Below are positions 24,929 through 35,880 of a DNA stretch of 64,000 bases, one piece after another. The notes below the pieces were generated by a model. It did not search any database. It saw nothing but the letters and a program-made list of their open reading frames with translations, and had not been told where the DNA came from. Every line of letters starts with the position of its first letter. Position 1 is the stretch's first letter. Source of the stretch: Gnetum montanum (Eukaryota > Streptophyta > Gnetopsida > Gnetales > Gnetaceae); assembly GCA_015680685.1 (NCBI GenBank), contig MNCI01011864.1, positions 951,278 through 1,015,277 of the forward strand. The letters are read 5' to 3'. The position numbers and the translations under genes were made by a program.

Positions 24929-25783
24929 TGATGAGCGACTGGGTATCCCAACACTTTACCATATAAGTCATGAGTGCACATGTGTGACTAGATCATAATC
25001 CATGGATGGATAATGTATGTTAGAAGTTGATAATCAGTTTGTGATTGTTGTCTTCCCACTTGAAGTTAGTGAAGGGCAAGTGTATGGTTTAACTCTAAGT
25101 GAGGCATATGATATTTTGACGTTGTTGGCTCATCTTATTCCTAAGTGAAAACATAATGAAAATGAGAATAAGGTATAAGTTTAAGCAATAACAAAAATGC
25201 AAATCTATTCTATCCTATGGCGATGAGTAGTTGTTCTTGGCTTTCCATACATGTATTAGGCTCATGTAATCGTTACTATGTTACTAAGAGTTATGCTACT
25301 AGCTAAACCAATCAATAACTAGTAGTACTCATTTCCCCTTACTAGTAAACGTGAAAAGCAAAGTATTTCAAAATTGAAAAGAACTATACTAAACTTAGCA
25401 TATTAAAGAAATTACAATTAAACTAAGTAAAGAAAACAACTAAGTAAAACAAAGAAACTAAGTGGATGCTGCAATGGTGGAAAATAATCTCAATCTATAT
25501 TACCATTCATGAACTATGCCCAAGTACAATCCCACTCAAATAAAGATTCCATTCAACTATTCAATACCACACTACAGGCATTCACTCTATCACTAAGTGT
25601 AAACTACAAAAACAAACTTCAAGAGTTTCCTTGTGGTTTTAATGAAAGTTCTTCTACAGATGAGACCAAGTGTCAATATTTATAAGGTCGCATAACTCCT
25701 AATACATCATATTAATGATGACATAGGTAGAGTTGTGATATCATAAATACAATATCATGGCTCATCAAAAAATGGTTTAATCA
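24929..25783 (-). repeat. Element A 5' LTR
   Basis: 855 bp with TGATGAG...TTTAATCA ends. It shares its right-hand 106 bp with window positions 1-106. The U3 carries ATATC and GATGTATTAGG motifs before TTATAAATA. The right flank (25,784 on) is the remains of F. Confidence 0.8.
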
Positions 25784-25889
25784 CCAAATAAGATAGAATG
25801 TAACCTTATGTATCTCAAGTTTGTAATGTAGAAGAGAAAATGAAATGAGATGGATTGGTGGTGGTGGTGCCTCCAAATTCAATGGTTTG

Positions 25890-26747
25890 TGATGAATCAT
25901 GATTCATCAAGATGTGATATTGGACCCCTGATATCAGATCCATGATATCGGGTACACAATATCGTAGCCCAATTAACGATATCGGATACACAATATCGTG
26001 ACTCTTGTGTGAGCCTATAAATACACATGTAGGCGCACGAGAGGAGTCAGTTTGGAAATAGTTAGTTTTTCAGTTAGTTTTTAGAAGTTAGTTCATTTCT
26101 TAATTCCTCTCAACCCTTTCTTCCAATGCATGCCCACAGTGTGATGATTGTAATTGTATGACATCCTTTTTTCAAGTGTGACATACTTGGACACGCACAT
26201 AACCGAAAATAAAGATTGAGATTACTTCATCATTGTAGCATTCTCTTAGTTTAATTACTTAATTGTTATTGTTATTAAACACATAATGAGTACAAATTAA
26301 TTTCAAGTATCCACGTGTGACTGCTTGGTATCCTAGTAGCATACTCGGGTCATGCACTTGGTAATCCCAGTGGTAGTCATGCATGAGGCCTAAGATGTGT
26401 ATGGATGATTAAGAAATGGATACTCATCACACTTAGGCTAGATTAGATTCTCTCTCCCTATCTCCTCTTAGTATAGCTCTCTCTCTTCCTTTTCCCTCCT
26501 AGATTAGCTAAGATTCTTTTCCATTGCCTCCAGGAGTAGCATTAGTGTAGGAACACATCATACACCTCACTCTAGACTAAACTATACATGACAAAGAAAA
26601 TACTAGTCTAGGTGGGAAAACAGTGAACCATAATCAATGAGTAACTATCTAGATACCACAACTAGCCCATCTGCGGAGTTCGACCAGATCATGCATGAAA
26701 CGCTCGTATTCGTATGGTTAAGTGTAGGGATACCTTGCCACTCATCA
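25890..26747 (+). repeat. Element E 5' LTR
   Basis: 858 bp, starting with the 20-bp perfect palindrome TGATGAATCATGATTCATCA and ending ACTCATCA. U3 holds a GATATC/ATATC array, and a TATAAATAC box lies at 26,016-26,024. It is paired with 32,739-33,596. Confidence 0.92.
25914..26024 (+). promoter_or_regulatory. LTR promoter of element E: GATATC array and TATA box
   Basis: Seven GATATC/ATATC-type motifs occur within about 95 bp, several in the form CGATATCGG, followed by CCTATAAATACAC. The same array is conserved, with point changes, in the 3' LTR at 32,763-32,873. Confidence 0.6.
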
Positions 26748-26748
26748 T

Positions 26749-26766
26749 TGGCATCGTTTTCGGGGA
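26749..26766 (+). other. Element E primer-binding site (tRNA-Asp)
   Basis: TGGCATCGTTTTCGGGGA stands one base after the LTR. It differs from the plant tRNA-Asp(GTC) 3'-end complement at a few positions. Confidence 0.8.
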
Positions 26767-26886
26767 CGGTGTTAGTTATCTAGATTAGTTATATCATACA
26801 AGATCACTGTAACAAGTATTAATGATATATCTTTCAGAAAAAATAATAATAATAATTGCAATTAAATCACATACAAATTCACAACA

Positions 26887-28650
26887 ATGTCTCTCTCACA
26901 AGACTATGATAATGCAACAACCAATAAGGCAATTCATTGGAGAACCAACAAATTATATAATGATGAAGATGAAGTTTGGAGTACTCAATTTGATGTAGGG
27001 GTTTCCTATGAACATAAACAAAGACAAAATCATCACAACTTATGAATGCATAACATAACTAGTGACAATGAACCCCTACTGGCCACTATAATCTTAACAC
27101 ATACACAAGAGGCCATTCGAATATCTTGCAGGCATCACAAGGAAAGCTGTCTACCCAGGCTTGACTTAAACAACTTTCCCAAGTTCTTAGGAGGTTATGA
27201 ATTAGATCCTGCAACAACATTTATGAGCCTTCTATGATGCTTGTGCATGGAATAACATTGATAATGGATGGAAAAACCTTAAGCTCTTTCCTATAACACT
27301 CATTGGCCAAGCAAAAGTATGGTATAGGCCCTTAAAACCAAAGTCAATTCAACATTTGCCAACAATGGTAGAACACTTCAATAAAAGATATCAAACTTAT
27401 GCAAGAGTGTTAGTCTTGAGGAAACAAATATAACAGTGGAAACAAGCACAACATGAACCCTTGAACATGGCATTAGAAAGATATTATGCATTGTTAAACA
27501 ATTTCCTAGGCCATGAGTTCTTCAAGGAAAGGCTAATGTATCATATCATAGATGGGCTCTGTAATGAAACAAGGGAAGCCTTACAGATGTATGCTCGAGG
27601 TCAACTATACGAGCTACAAACCCATCAATTCCAAGAGCTTATTAAGTGGGTAGCAAAAGAAGAAGGAGAAATGGCTAAATAGCAGAATGCTGAAAAATCT
27701 CAACATGCCCAAAAATGAACAAGGGCCCATGATTATGAAGAGGAGAAATCAACTCACTGCAAGGAGGTGGAATCATCTTTGCCAGTACTACAATCATTAT
27801 ATGAAATTGAGGCAAAGATCAATAAGATGATGGAATGGATGCATAAAAAATGTGGAGAATATGCCAACATTGTTGGAGATAGAGTTATGACAACCTAAGA
27901 AATAGGAAAAANGCACCCTTCATATCATTTGAGTCCAAGTGCTTATCAAGTTCAACATCATGTTTCCCCAACTGGGTCAACATACTCTATCTCACCACAT
28001 TATTATCATTCTCCTCAATACTATCAACCCAAATCCTCTCCAATAGGACCACCACCTCGTGTACATTACACTTCTCCTCAATTTCAACATTCTCATCCTT
28101 CACTTCCTTCTACATCGCCATCAAGTGTTCCAGAAGGGTTTGCACCATAGTAGCAGCCCACAAATATTACTTGTGCTTCTGTTGACAATAGTAGTGAGAA
28201 ATCTCCTCAACATCAAAGACACCCCTTCTTTCAACATGACCATAAGAAGGGACAGCACAGTTCCGAGACCACTGTATCCTCCAACCTAGCACAAGTCCAA
28301 CATTGTGGTGCATCTTCCCCCACAAACCCAACACCTTGTGTTACTTTCCCAGGGCCACCAATCAATACTCCAACAACCATACAGCCCAATGAATATCGCC
28401 ATGTAGGAAGACATGTTGATCCTTGCATACCATCTTACGGTCACAAGTACCATAGTGGGTCAACCCCTTATAAATTAACCACATCTTATAACTTGCCCTA
28501 CTATGTCAACTCTAATCAAGTGTGTGAACCCTAATGAGGTAAGTATGATCGAGTCCCAATATTTCCAACATGCAAGGATTCCAATTCTTCATTTATTAAT
28601 CCTATCCATGCTCAACCGTTTAGTTATGGGGGATACCCCCCATTCTAATA
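26887..28650 (+). pseudogene. Element E gag, degenerate
   Basis: An ATG at 26,887 opens MSLSQDYDNATTNK. The frame continues through NNFPKFLGGYELDPA (27,165-27,210) and a frameshifted capsid-like segment with HIIDGLCNETREALQMYARGQ (27,540-27,603), shared with the gag of A and C. A Lys/Glu coiled-coil part follows, then a long Pro/Ser/Tyr/His-rich tail (27,929-28,530) broken by a TAG-TAG pair at 28,148. No CCHC knuckle is visible. One undetermined base lies at 27,912. Compared with canonical gag, the Pro-rich tail stands where protease and RT would begin. Confidence 0.75.
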
Positions 28651-29980
28651 ACTAGGATTAATAAATATTTTTCATTTTTTTTAATTTTGATATTTTTGTT
28701 TTTTAGTTTTTTACCTTTCAACTCATTTTTTGATCTTTTTTCCTTTTTGTCTTTTTATCTTTTTACCTTTTTATGAGTAATCTCATCTAGGAATAAAACA
28801 CTCATGTGAATCGTTGGTTGAGGTGTTGTTTTATGCTATCAAGTCTCAGGTAACTAATTATTTGGACAACAAGCCCACAACATCCACCCACCCATTCTAT
28901 GAATAAGAGGTTCTATTCCTAATCATTAAAACATAAAGTAATTTTGTGTTATTGTACCTAGAACAAAGAAGGATGGACCAAGAGAGAATGGTTAGGGTGT
29001 GACATCAAGGGGACTTATGGATTCTCTTTGGTGACATTTGTAGGAGCTATCATGCAACTTGGTTATACTAAGATCCTTGTAGATCTAACAAAAAATGGGA
29101 GTAAGAGTAATCAAAAGGCACTCACCTAGAAAAAATAATGTTATTCTAGGGGGTCCCACTAGAAAGACATGCACCCATGCTTGAAGGTAGGCAACTTCTC
29201 TGGATTAAGCATTGAAAACAAAATGAGTGCAACAAAGCAAAATCACTCCTCCCTTGAATGAAACGCCAAGTGATTGTACACCTTGTTGACATAATGCTCT
29301 CTTAGTTGTCTATCATTAGGATGACACAATGCGATGTCATTGATCAGAGGAATGCACTTGGTCTTCATTTTGGAGTGATGGGTCAATGACACACTAATCA
29401 TGTCTTACACGCAAGATTCATTGTGCCCTAAGTCCGTTACCTCATGTCCCAATCTCTACAATCCCTTCTATGATTTGCCTCATATTGTTGTTCATGTAAT
29501 TGTGACTTGTGACTTAGGTAGCATGGGATTCATATCTCATTGCGGTGATATCTACATGTGTGTGTTTTGTGAAATTGGTGTGGATTACATTTAACCCTTC
29601 TAGTGCCTACGAACATTTTAAGGTGTGGTTACGCAAGGGCATTATAGGTTGGAACCTACTTTGGGGAGGACCCATTTACGTGAATTTTGTAATTTGCACT
29701 CGTAACACATCTCCTGCACATCATCTTATACCCTCCAAGTATTACCAACATTCTTCTTTCCCTTATCATCCTTTCAATTCAAACATTCATATGAGCCAAC
29801 ACATGTCCTTTTTCCTCCTCTTCATGACTTTCATTGTCAAATTTTACACCATTATAATTTTTGTGCCTTCAAGACTAGTTTATATTACCCTGGATCCTTT
29901 ACATTGACATAAAGTCCTCAATTTATACCTTGGAGTTTCAAAAATTTATAACTTTTTCTAAGTACCCTATGCTCAAAAGG
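28651..29980 (+). other. Element E non-coding interior between gag and ORF2
   Basis: 1.3 kb without a recognisable domain. It opens with a T-rich stretch (28,660-28,780). Short frames at 29,400-29,907 show no family resemblance. In a complete Athila-type element pol would occupy this interval; no trace of it is seen. Confidence 0.5.
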
Positions 29981-29984
29981 CCAG

Positions 29985-30060
29985 GATATCAGGTCGATCG
30001 TGATATCGGGTCCTCGCTAGCGGGTATGCGATATCACGTCCTTAGAATCTATATATATGG
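29985..30060 (+). promoter_or_regulatory. Internal promoter-like module of element E upstream of ORF2
   Basis: Three intact GATATC palindromes (29,985, 30,002 and 30,030) and GCTAGC, then a TATATATA box at 30,050-30,057, followed by a C-rich run. The arrangement copies the LTR promoter (GATATC array, then TATA box), but it lies in the middle of the element, about 520 bp before the ORF2 start codon. Element A has a matching module before its own ORF2. Promoter activity is inferred, not shown. Confidence 0.5.
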
Positions 30061-30534
30061 ACCCCCCTCCCCTCGCAAATGTCAACATCATTTGTAACTA
30101 TTCACATGGGGGATTTTTTCAAATTTTCTTCTACAACTTGCCACTTGCACACCTCTCGATCTACCAGACATAACTCACTCGCTAGCGCGCCTATTTTCAT
30201 TCCGTCTAAACCTACTTGAACCCAGAGTGTTCAACTTAGTCGTGGGGGAGGGGTACATGCTGAATTGGGCATAAATTTTTCAAAATTCATCATCGCCCAA
30301 AGGACACTATAAAGGGTAATTAGTTATAAAAATAATAAACATGTGCCAAAAATAATTTCATCTCCTTATCTATATCGAGAAATTAAAATTTGAAACCACC
30401 TAAGAAAAGTGGGCCAAATATTAAAACTTTTTGGGGATATTTCCATAAAAACTTTGAACTTTGAATCACATGGAAAAAAATAAAACAAAACAAACAAATT
30501 CATTAAGGCAATGAGTAAGGTATAACTTAACTTT

Positions 30535-30575
30535 GGTAAGCAACCTTACTAATGATTGGCCCCATGTGATTGCAG
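30535..30575 (+). other. Candidate 3' splice site directly before E ORF2
   Basis: CTTACTAAT (a good plant branch-point context) lies about 25 bp before TGATTGCAG, and the AG at 30,574-30,575 is followed immediately by the ORF2 ATG. A spliced subgenomic transcript would place this ATG near the 5' end of the mRNA. The matching donor site is not identified. Confidence 0.35.
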
Positions 30576-32546
30576 ATGGTTGCAAAGTGTGGACAACAAG
30601 AAGGTCCCTCTCAAGGTGTGTCTAAGTGACCCAGAAGAGGTAGAGGATAGACGTCTACTGAACAACATACAGAGTAGGAGGCATAATCCTTTAGTATCCA
30701 TCAAGAGACTCCTGCTACTGTACAATCAGGATAGGAAAAAGGTGGAGCTGCTACAGCACCTGAATAGGGACAACACCTCACGTTTCCCCCAGAGTCTATT
30801 CAGGCCATCCATGAAAGGTCCACATTAGCTACAGTGATCGTGGAATTGAACTTTGGACCCTTCATGAAATTCACTCCTGAGGTCATTAGGGACCAACTCA
30901 AAGGATCCCCATTATGACCTATCCTCTTTGAAAGCGGTGCCTGGTACTTGGGAGAAGTGTACCAATTTTGGCACAATAAAGAAGAAGGCACCACAGTTGA
31001 CATTGGTGGTGTGTCTATCAATTTTTCTGCCAAGGCCATTTTAGAAGTGTTAAACCTTCTGAATATAGGGCTGAAAGTTGCTCACTTTTCCACTTACTCC
31101 AATGCAGATGCACGAAAGGTTTGGTTGGATAGGGTGTATAGTAAGGAAGATAAGATATATGGAGAATTGGCATTGGAAGAGAGAATTTACTTCAAGATTG
31201 ATACTTATCACATCTTTTCCACAAAAGGATTAACTAAGATTTCAACATATGTGGCAAGAGGAAGTACGATATTGATGGGAAAGGTTAATGCTAACCTACC
31301 CCATCTATATCTCATGGAGATCTTAAGGTGGTTTCAAGAACGCAAGATAGGGAAGTTTGCATTACCCTTCCCTTATCTCATTAGGAATCTATGCAAGCAT
31401 GCTGGAATTTTGGGGTACACCAATGACATCCCTAGAAGAGCCCACAATACTTCATTCGCTAAACTACTAAAGCCACCAGCTCCAAGGAAAAGTGTTGGTG
31501 AGATACTAGAGCCAAAGCAAGAGTAAGAATAGATGGTAGGACCCACTACGACATAAATTACAGGGCCTAGCCAACTCCCAAGCTCAAGGCCCAATTAACA
31601 ACAAGAAGCAGGGCCTAGCATAAGCCAACAAGACCAATCACCATTGTTGCAAGATTATTGACTGTCGATGAGCCATCTCAAGGCCATCGCTAAGACGGTC
31701 AGTTGGGAAAGTCATGATGATGCTAATCTCTTCCATGTCATTGACAATACCATACGGCCCACTATCTTTAGAGATCGCGCATAGGGTGAGGTGTCCATTC
31801 AGATAGAAGGAGGGAAGACTGATTGGTTACAACAGATTTTAGGGATCGTTGCATCCTTCAGGTGCAACTCAAGACTAGTGAAGAGACCACAGTGGTGGTC
31901 ATGCAGCACCAGGATGCAGAAGGAGCTGTAGAAGTGGTCATAGATCACATAAAAGAATCCTTCAATGTCCCTATTGTGCCACCAAGTGGAACTTAAAAGC
32001 TGAGACCTATAGATTCAAGACCTCACAAAGTACATGGAATTGGAAAACCTGTGGTATGCCAATCTAGCCATGTTGACAACAGTACATTCGAGAACAAAGC
32101 TTGAGAAGTAGGTAGCTACCACCTACACCAAATATGAAGTAGAATTTGTAGAGCATAAGAAAATGTTGCAAAAGCTAGAAGTTGCAAATTTTGAACTAGA
32201 GGTGGTTAAGACCAGCTACCAAGGCTAGAGAGATGTCACAGCAAACTTGGCTCGATGGCTTATGGATTTTCAAGAGTACAGGGATAAAGCCAGAGCCTAC
32301 GAGGAGGAACGACAATTATTTGTGGCCTGATACATCAAAGAAAATAAGATGTTCCTACAACTATCATGCCCATGGGAGGTGTCAACTCCATCAAACATTG
32401 GAGCATCAACATGGATGGCACAAGATCCCTGAATGGAAGAGGAAAAGCTCCAGGCACTACTTCAACGTCATCAAATTCCAAAACCTAGAGCACAAGATAA
32501 GGGGAAGCAACCCATGGAGGAGCCACTGTCACCTAGAACCACATGA
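30576..32546 (+). pseudogene. Element E ORF2: plant 'putative transposon protein' domain plus coiled coil
   Basis: A frame of 657 codons from ATG 30,576 to TGA 32,544-32,546, kept in register to the end but interrupted by about a dozen stops in its first two thirds and a few later. Residues 1-85 are Gln/Arg/Gly-rich. Residues 90-310 form a globular domain with LGEVYQFW, the VSINFSAKAI pattern, YFKIDTYHI, ILMGKVNANLPHL and LIRNLCKHAGI. This layout resembles the domain Pfam calls putative plant transposon protein, often found in the env-like position of Athila elements. Residues about 480-600 are a charged coiled coil. It is homologous to A ORF2 over its length. The biochemical role is unknown. 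Confidence 0.7.
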
Positions 32547-32738
32547 GTTCCACAAAATTTTGTAATTTTGTGATTTTACATTTTTTGTGTTGTGTCCCAG
32601 TTTTGTTCTATTAAATTCTCCACTGCAGCATGAATGAATTCCCCATTAGTCAATAATCCCATACCTATCCACTGTGTAATCAATGGGGCTTGTTCTCATT
32701 TTGACTTGAGAACGAGTTTTAATTCAATTGTGGGGGTA

Positions 32739-33596
32739 TGATGAATCATGATTCATCAGGCTATAGTATCGGATCCCTGATATCAGATCCACAATATCAG
32801 GTACACGATATCATAGCCCAATTAACAATATCAGATACACAATATCATGACTCCTGTGTGAGCCTATAAATACACATGTAGACGCATGAGAGGATTTAGT
32901 TTGGAAATAGTTAGCTTTTTAGTTAGTTTTTATAAGTTAGTTCATTTCTTAGTTCCTCTCAACCCTTTCTCCCAATGCATGCCCACAGTGCGATGATTGT
33001 AATTGTACAACATCCTTTATTTGAGTGTGACGTACTTGGACATGGACATGACTGGAAATAAAGATCGAGATTACTTCATCATAGTAGCATTCACTTAGTT
33101 TAATTACTTAATTGTTATTGTTATTAAACATAAAATGAGTACAACTTAATCATGAGCATCTACATGTGATTGCTTGGTATCCCAGTAGCGTACTCAAGCC
33201 ATGCGCTTGGTAATCCCAGTGGTAGTCATGCACAAGGCCTAAGATGTGTATGGATGATTAAGGAATGGATGCTCATCATACTTAGGCTAGCTTAGATTCT
33301 ATCTCCCTATCTCCTCTTAGTATTGCACTCTCTCTCCCTTTTCCCTCCTAGCTTAGCTAAGATTATTTTCCATCACCTCTAGGAGTAGCATTAGTGTAGG
33401 AACACATCATACACCACACTCTGGACTAAACCATATGTGATAAAGCAAATACTAGTCTAGGTGGGAAGACAACGAAATACGATCAACAAGTAACTATCTA
33501 GATACCACAGCTAGCCCATCTGCGGAGTTCGACCGGATCATGTGTGAAACGCACGTATTCATATGGTTGAGTGTAGGGGTACCTCACCACTCATCA
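32739..33596 (+). repeat. Element E 3' LTR
   Basis: 858 bp, the same length as the 5' LTR, with the same 20-bp terminal palindrome. The sequence differs from the 5' LTR by scattered, mostly transition-type changes, and the equal length shows that net indels are absent. Confidence 0.92.
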
Positions 33597-34259
33597 GTTT
33601 GTATCCTTCATGTCTAACTAGAATGTCATGGATGTAACATGATTATCCTTGTCAAATTCATTTAGGACCTTCATCTATTGGTCCAAATTATGCTAGGTCT
33701 CAATAGACTAATAGAACATATACATGTGTTAATGCAATAGCCTAGTGACACATGGGTAAGTACAATTCTTGTAAGTGTTACTGTGAGCATGGATGGAGTT
33801 TTTCTATTGGGTGATAGCATTATATTATCTTTCAAGTGTCTCCACCTCCTTTGTTAAACTTGGTAGAAGACAAATGTAAAGTTGGGAAAATAAGGATTTG
33901 GATGAGCATAAGTGACCCTTACTTGACATGACATATTCAAGGTGTCAACATCAATGTTTCTATCATGGTTCCCTAAGAAATTTCCCCATGGGGGTGGACT
34001 ATTGAATCTACAAGAAACAAACATGATTCAATTAGTATATGTGACTTAATTAACATTGAATACTTTAGAAGATAAATCATTAAGAAGTCTAGCAACGATC
34101 ATGTATAATGCCAACTAACTAAACTAAACTACCAGAATCATTCCCCAAAACAACTTCAAATGATAAGTGATGAGTATGTCTATCACTCCATCATACGATT
34201 TATAAACATCATAATAGACCATGTCATAATTCGTGAATGAACTATTCATGGTTGATTTG

Positions 34260-35690
34260 ATTTCCATGGTGCTTTGCTATTTTTGCTAAATTGTGAAGAA
34301 TATGTTTTCTTAGAAATGCCTATTGATTCTTCAAATGTTGATCTACTAGCTGGGAAGAATAATGTTGTGGGGTCTTTTTCCTTGTGATGTTGATGCAACC
34401 AAGAATCTTGATTTTGTTCTTCCTACTGATGTCTATGAGTCATTGGTTACTAATCTTTCTTCAAAGCATGTGTTCATTTAAATGTTGGGTTAGCTACCTT
34501 GGAATCGAGGTCTCATTTCCTAGTTAAATGATTTGCTGATAAAACATGACATCCATGTCCTTCATGCTAGGTATTATTCTTGCTTTTTTCTTCTTTTTGA
34601 GTTAGGCAATGCTTTGATGATGTAGTGTGCCCTAAATCTTGGATATTTTATATATAATTATGCAGTGTTGATCATTCATAAGTGGGCTTCTGATTTTAAT
34701 GTTCAATTTGAAGAATATTCTAAAGTCCCATGTTTTATTGAGTTATACAATATTTTGCTAAATTTTCATAAAGTTGAGCAAGATATTGTTAGTTTCCTTA
34801 GTCCCATTGAACACATGGAATCTATTTCTATTTCTTTTGATTTTCGGAGATGTTTCTTTATTGAAATAAATCTTTTGAATCATAAAAAAAAATTGGTCTT
34901 ACAAGTAAAAGGAAACACTTATATTCAACCTATTACATATTATAATCTCCCTAATTCTTGCAAATTTTTCCATCATGAAGGACATTTGTTTAATGCTTGT
35001 CCTCTTCTATTCAAGAAAAAAGATACTTAAGAAAAGAAAAAATGTGTTGAAGTTGAAGCTACAAAAAATTAAGTTACTATCAATGGTAAAAATTTAGAGA
35101 AGATAGAAATCCCTATGTATCTTTTTACTACTAATACAGATAACATTAAGTAATTCAAACTAATAACTTGTAATGAAAATTCTTCTTTATCTAACAAGCA
35201 TATTATTAACTCAAAAACTTAAAATAATGTCAACAAGGAGGCTTTTGTTAATGCTGAAGATTCTCGATGTAAGATTCATAACAAACGATGAGGTAAAAAT
35301 CTTCCAATTATATCAATTTGTCATTTTAATACAAATCTTGGTATTCCATCATAATTATCTATTTTGAATCCTTTTGTTATTTCAAGTTCAAGTATGGATG
35401 TGGAAAAGTTATGGAAATTTTGTTAGTTTGGGACCTTTCTCCCTTCTAATAGTTAATTTTCTTTAGTTATTTTTTCTATATACCTATTGCAAAGTTGATC
35501 TCTTTAGTAGACAACTCTTGAATGGGAAAGTTTTTTTTCTTTCCTTATTCTTTGTCTACTTAATTTTCAACTTTTTGATGTACTCTAAATTTTCTTTGTT
35601 CATTATTAATAAATATTTTTTTCTAGAGTTCAACACTCCCCATAATTTAGTTATGGTAGATGATTGTAGGTTATTGTCTTTCTACCTAAT
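34260..35690 (+). mobile_element. LINE fragment with ORF1 (DUF4283 and zinc knuckle)
   Basis: The open segment 34,665-35,030 shows the C-terminal half of a plant LINE ORF1: VPCFIELYNILLNFHK, RRCFFIEINL and a knuckle CKFFHHEGHLFNAC (C-x3-H/F...GH-x4-C; the second Cys is lost). Upstream sequence to about 34,260 reads in related frames with many stops. ORF2 is absent. The segment sits inside the F LTR. Its boundaries are approximate because no target duplication was found. Confidence 0.6.
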
Positions 35691-35880
35691 AATGAGGTGT
35701 TAGCCTAGTGGTAAGACTCTTGATTTGAAAGTTCCAAGTCATGGGTTCAATCCTAATGGGCGATGTTGAGGTATATATCTTATGGCATATGTATATTACA
35801 ATTATTTTAGGGTTCAAATACCACCCGCTCATTGCCCCTCTCACTCACATCCCACCTTCTCTCCAAATGTCTTTCTACCT
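35690..35880 (+). mobile_element. tRNA-derived SINE-like element
   Basis: A pol III A box (TAGCCTAGTGG, 35,701-35,711) and B box (GGGTTCAATCC, 35,743-35,753) have tRNA-like spacing, followed by a body with GATGTTGAGG...TTACAATTATTTTAGGG. The opening ATGAGGTGTTAG recurs in copies at 36,640-36,912 (minus strand) and 55,258-55,330. It may have inserted together with, or next to, the LINE fragment. Confidence 0.65.

Larger units (their letters stand above)
1..25783 (-). mobile_element. Element A: nested Athila/Tat-like gypsy retrotransposon (gag + ORF2)
   Basis: A minus-strand LTR element. Its 5' LTR lies at 24,929-25,783 and a piece of its 3' LTR at 1-106; the rest of that LTR is outside the window. 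A tRNA-Asp-like primer site and gag follow the 5' LTR, and ORF2 ends 242 bp before the 3' LTR. The polypurine tract just before the 3' LTR (about 107-115, read on the minus strand) has the same form as those of C and E. Elements B, C and D are inserted inside it. Without them its length is about 7 kb, near the 7.7 kb of relative E. No pol domain is seen in the parts assigned to A. The deletion at B's left edge may have removed some A sequence. Confidence 0.7.
25890..33596 (+). mobile_element. Element E: intact-ended gypsy-like element with gag and ORF2 but no pol
   Basis: Two LTRs of exactly 858 bp (25,890-26,747 and 32,739-33,596) are flanked by a perfect 5-bp duplication GTTTG (25,885-25,889 and 33,597-33,601). 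A tRNA-Asp primer site follows the 5' LTR, and a polypurine tract (TTGTGGGGGTA) precedes the 3' LTR. The 6-kb interior holds gag, a 1.3-kb non-coding stretch, an internal TATA module and ORF2. No protease, reverse transcriptase, RNase H or integrase motif is seen in any frame. It would need pol supplied in trans, for example by a C-type element. Confidence 0.9.

Noticed and set aside
29545-29907. 120-codon plus-strand frame in element E before the internal promoter
   Set aside because: No family resemblance to pol or env. Composition is like random AT-rich sequence, and neighbouring frames are broken.
30002-30060. The internal GATATC module of E as a nested solo LTR fragment
   Set aside because: No LTR termini (TGATGA or TCATCA) or R-U5 sequence surround it. 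Only the promoter-like part is present, and A has its counterpart at the same relative position, so independent insertion is unlikely.
35701-35760. A functional tRNA gene
   Set aside because: The A and B boxes fit, but the acceptor and anticodon stems do not pair well and related copies occur elsewhere. A SINE head fits better.
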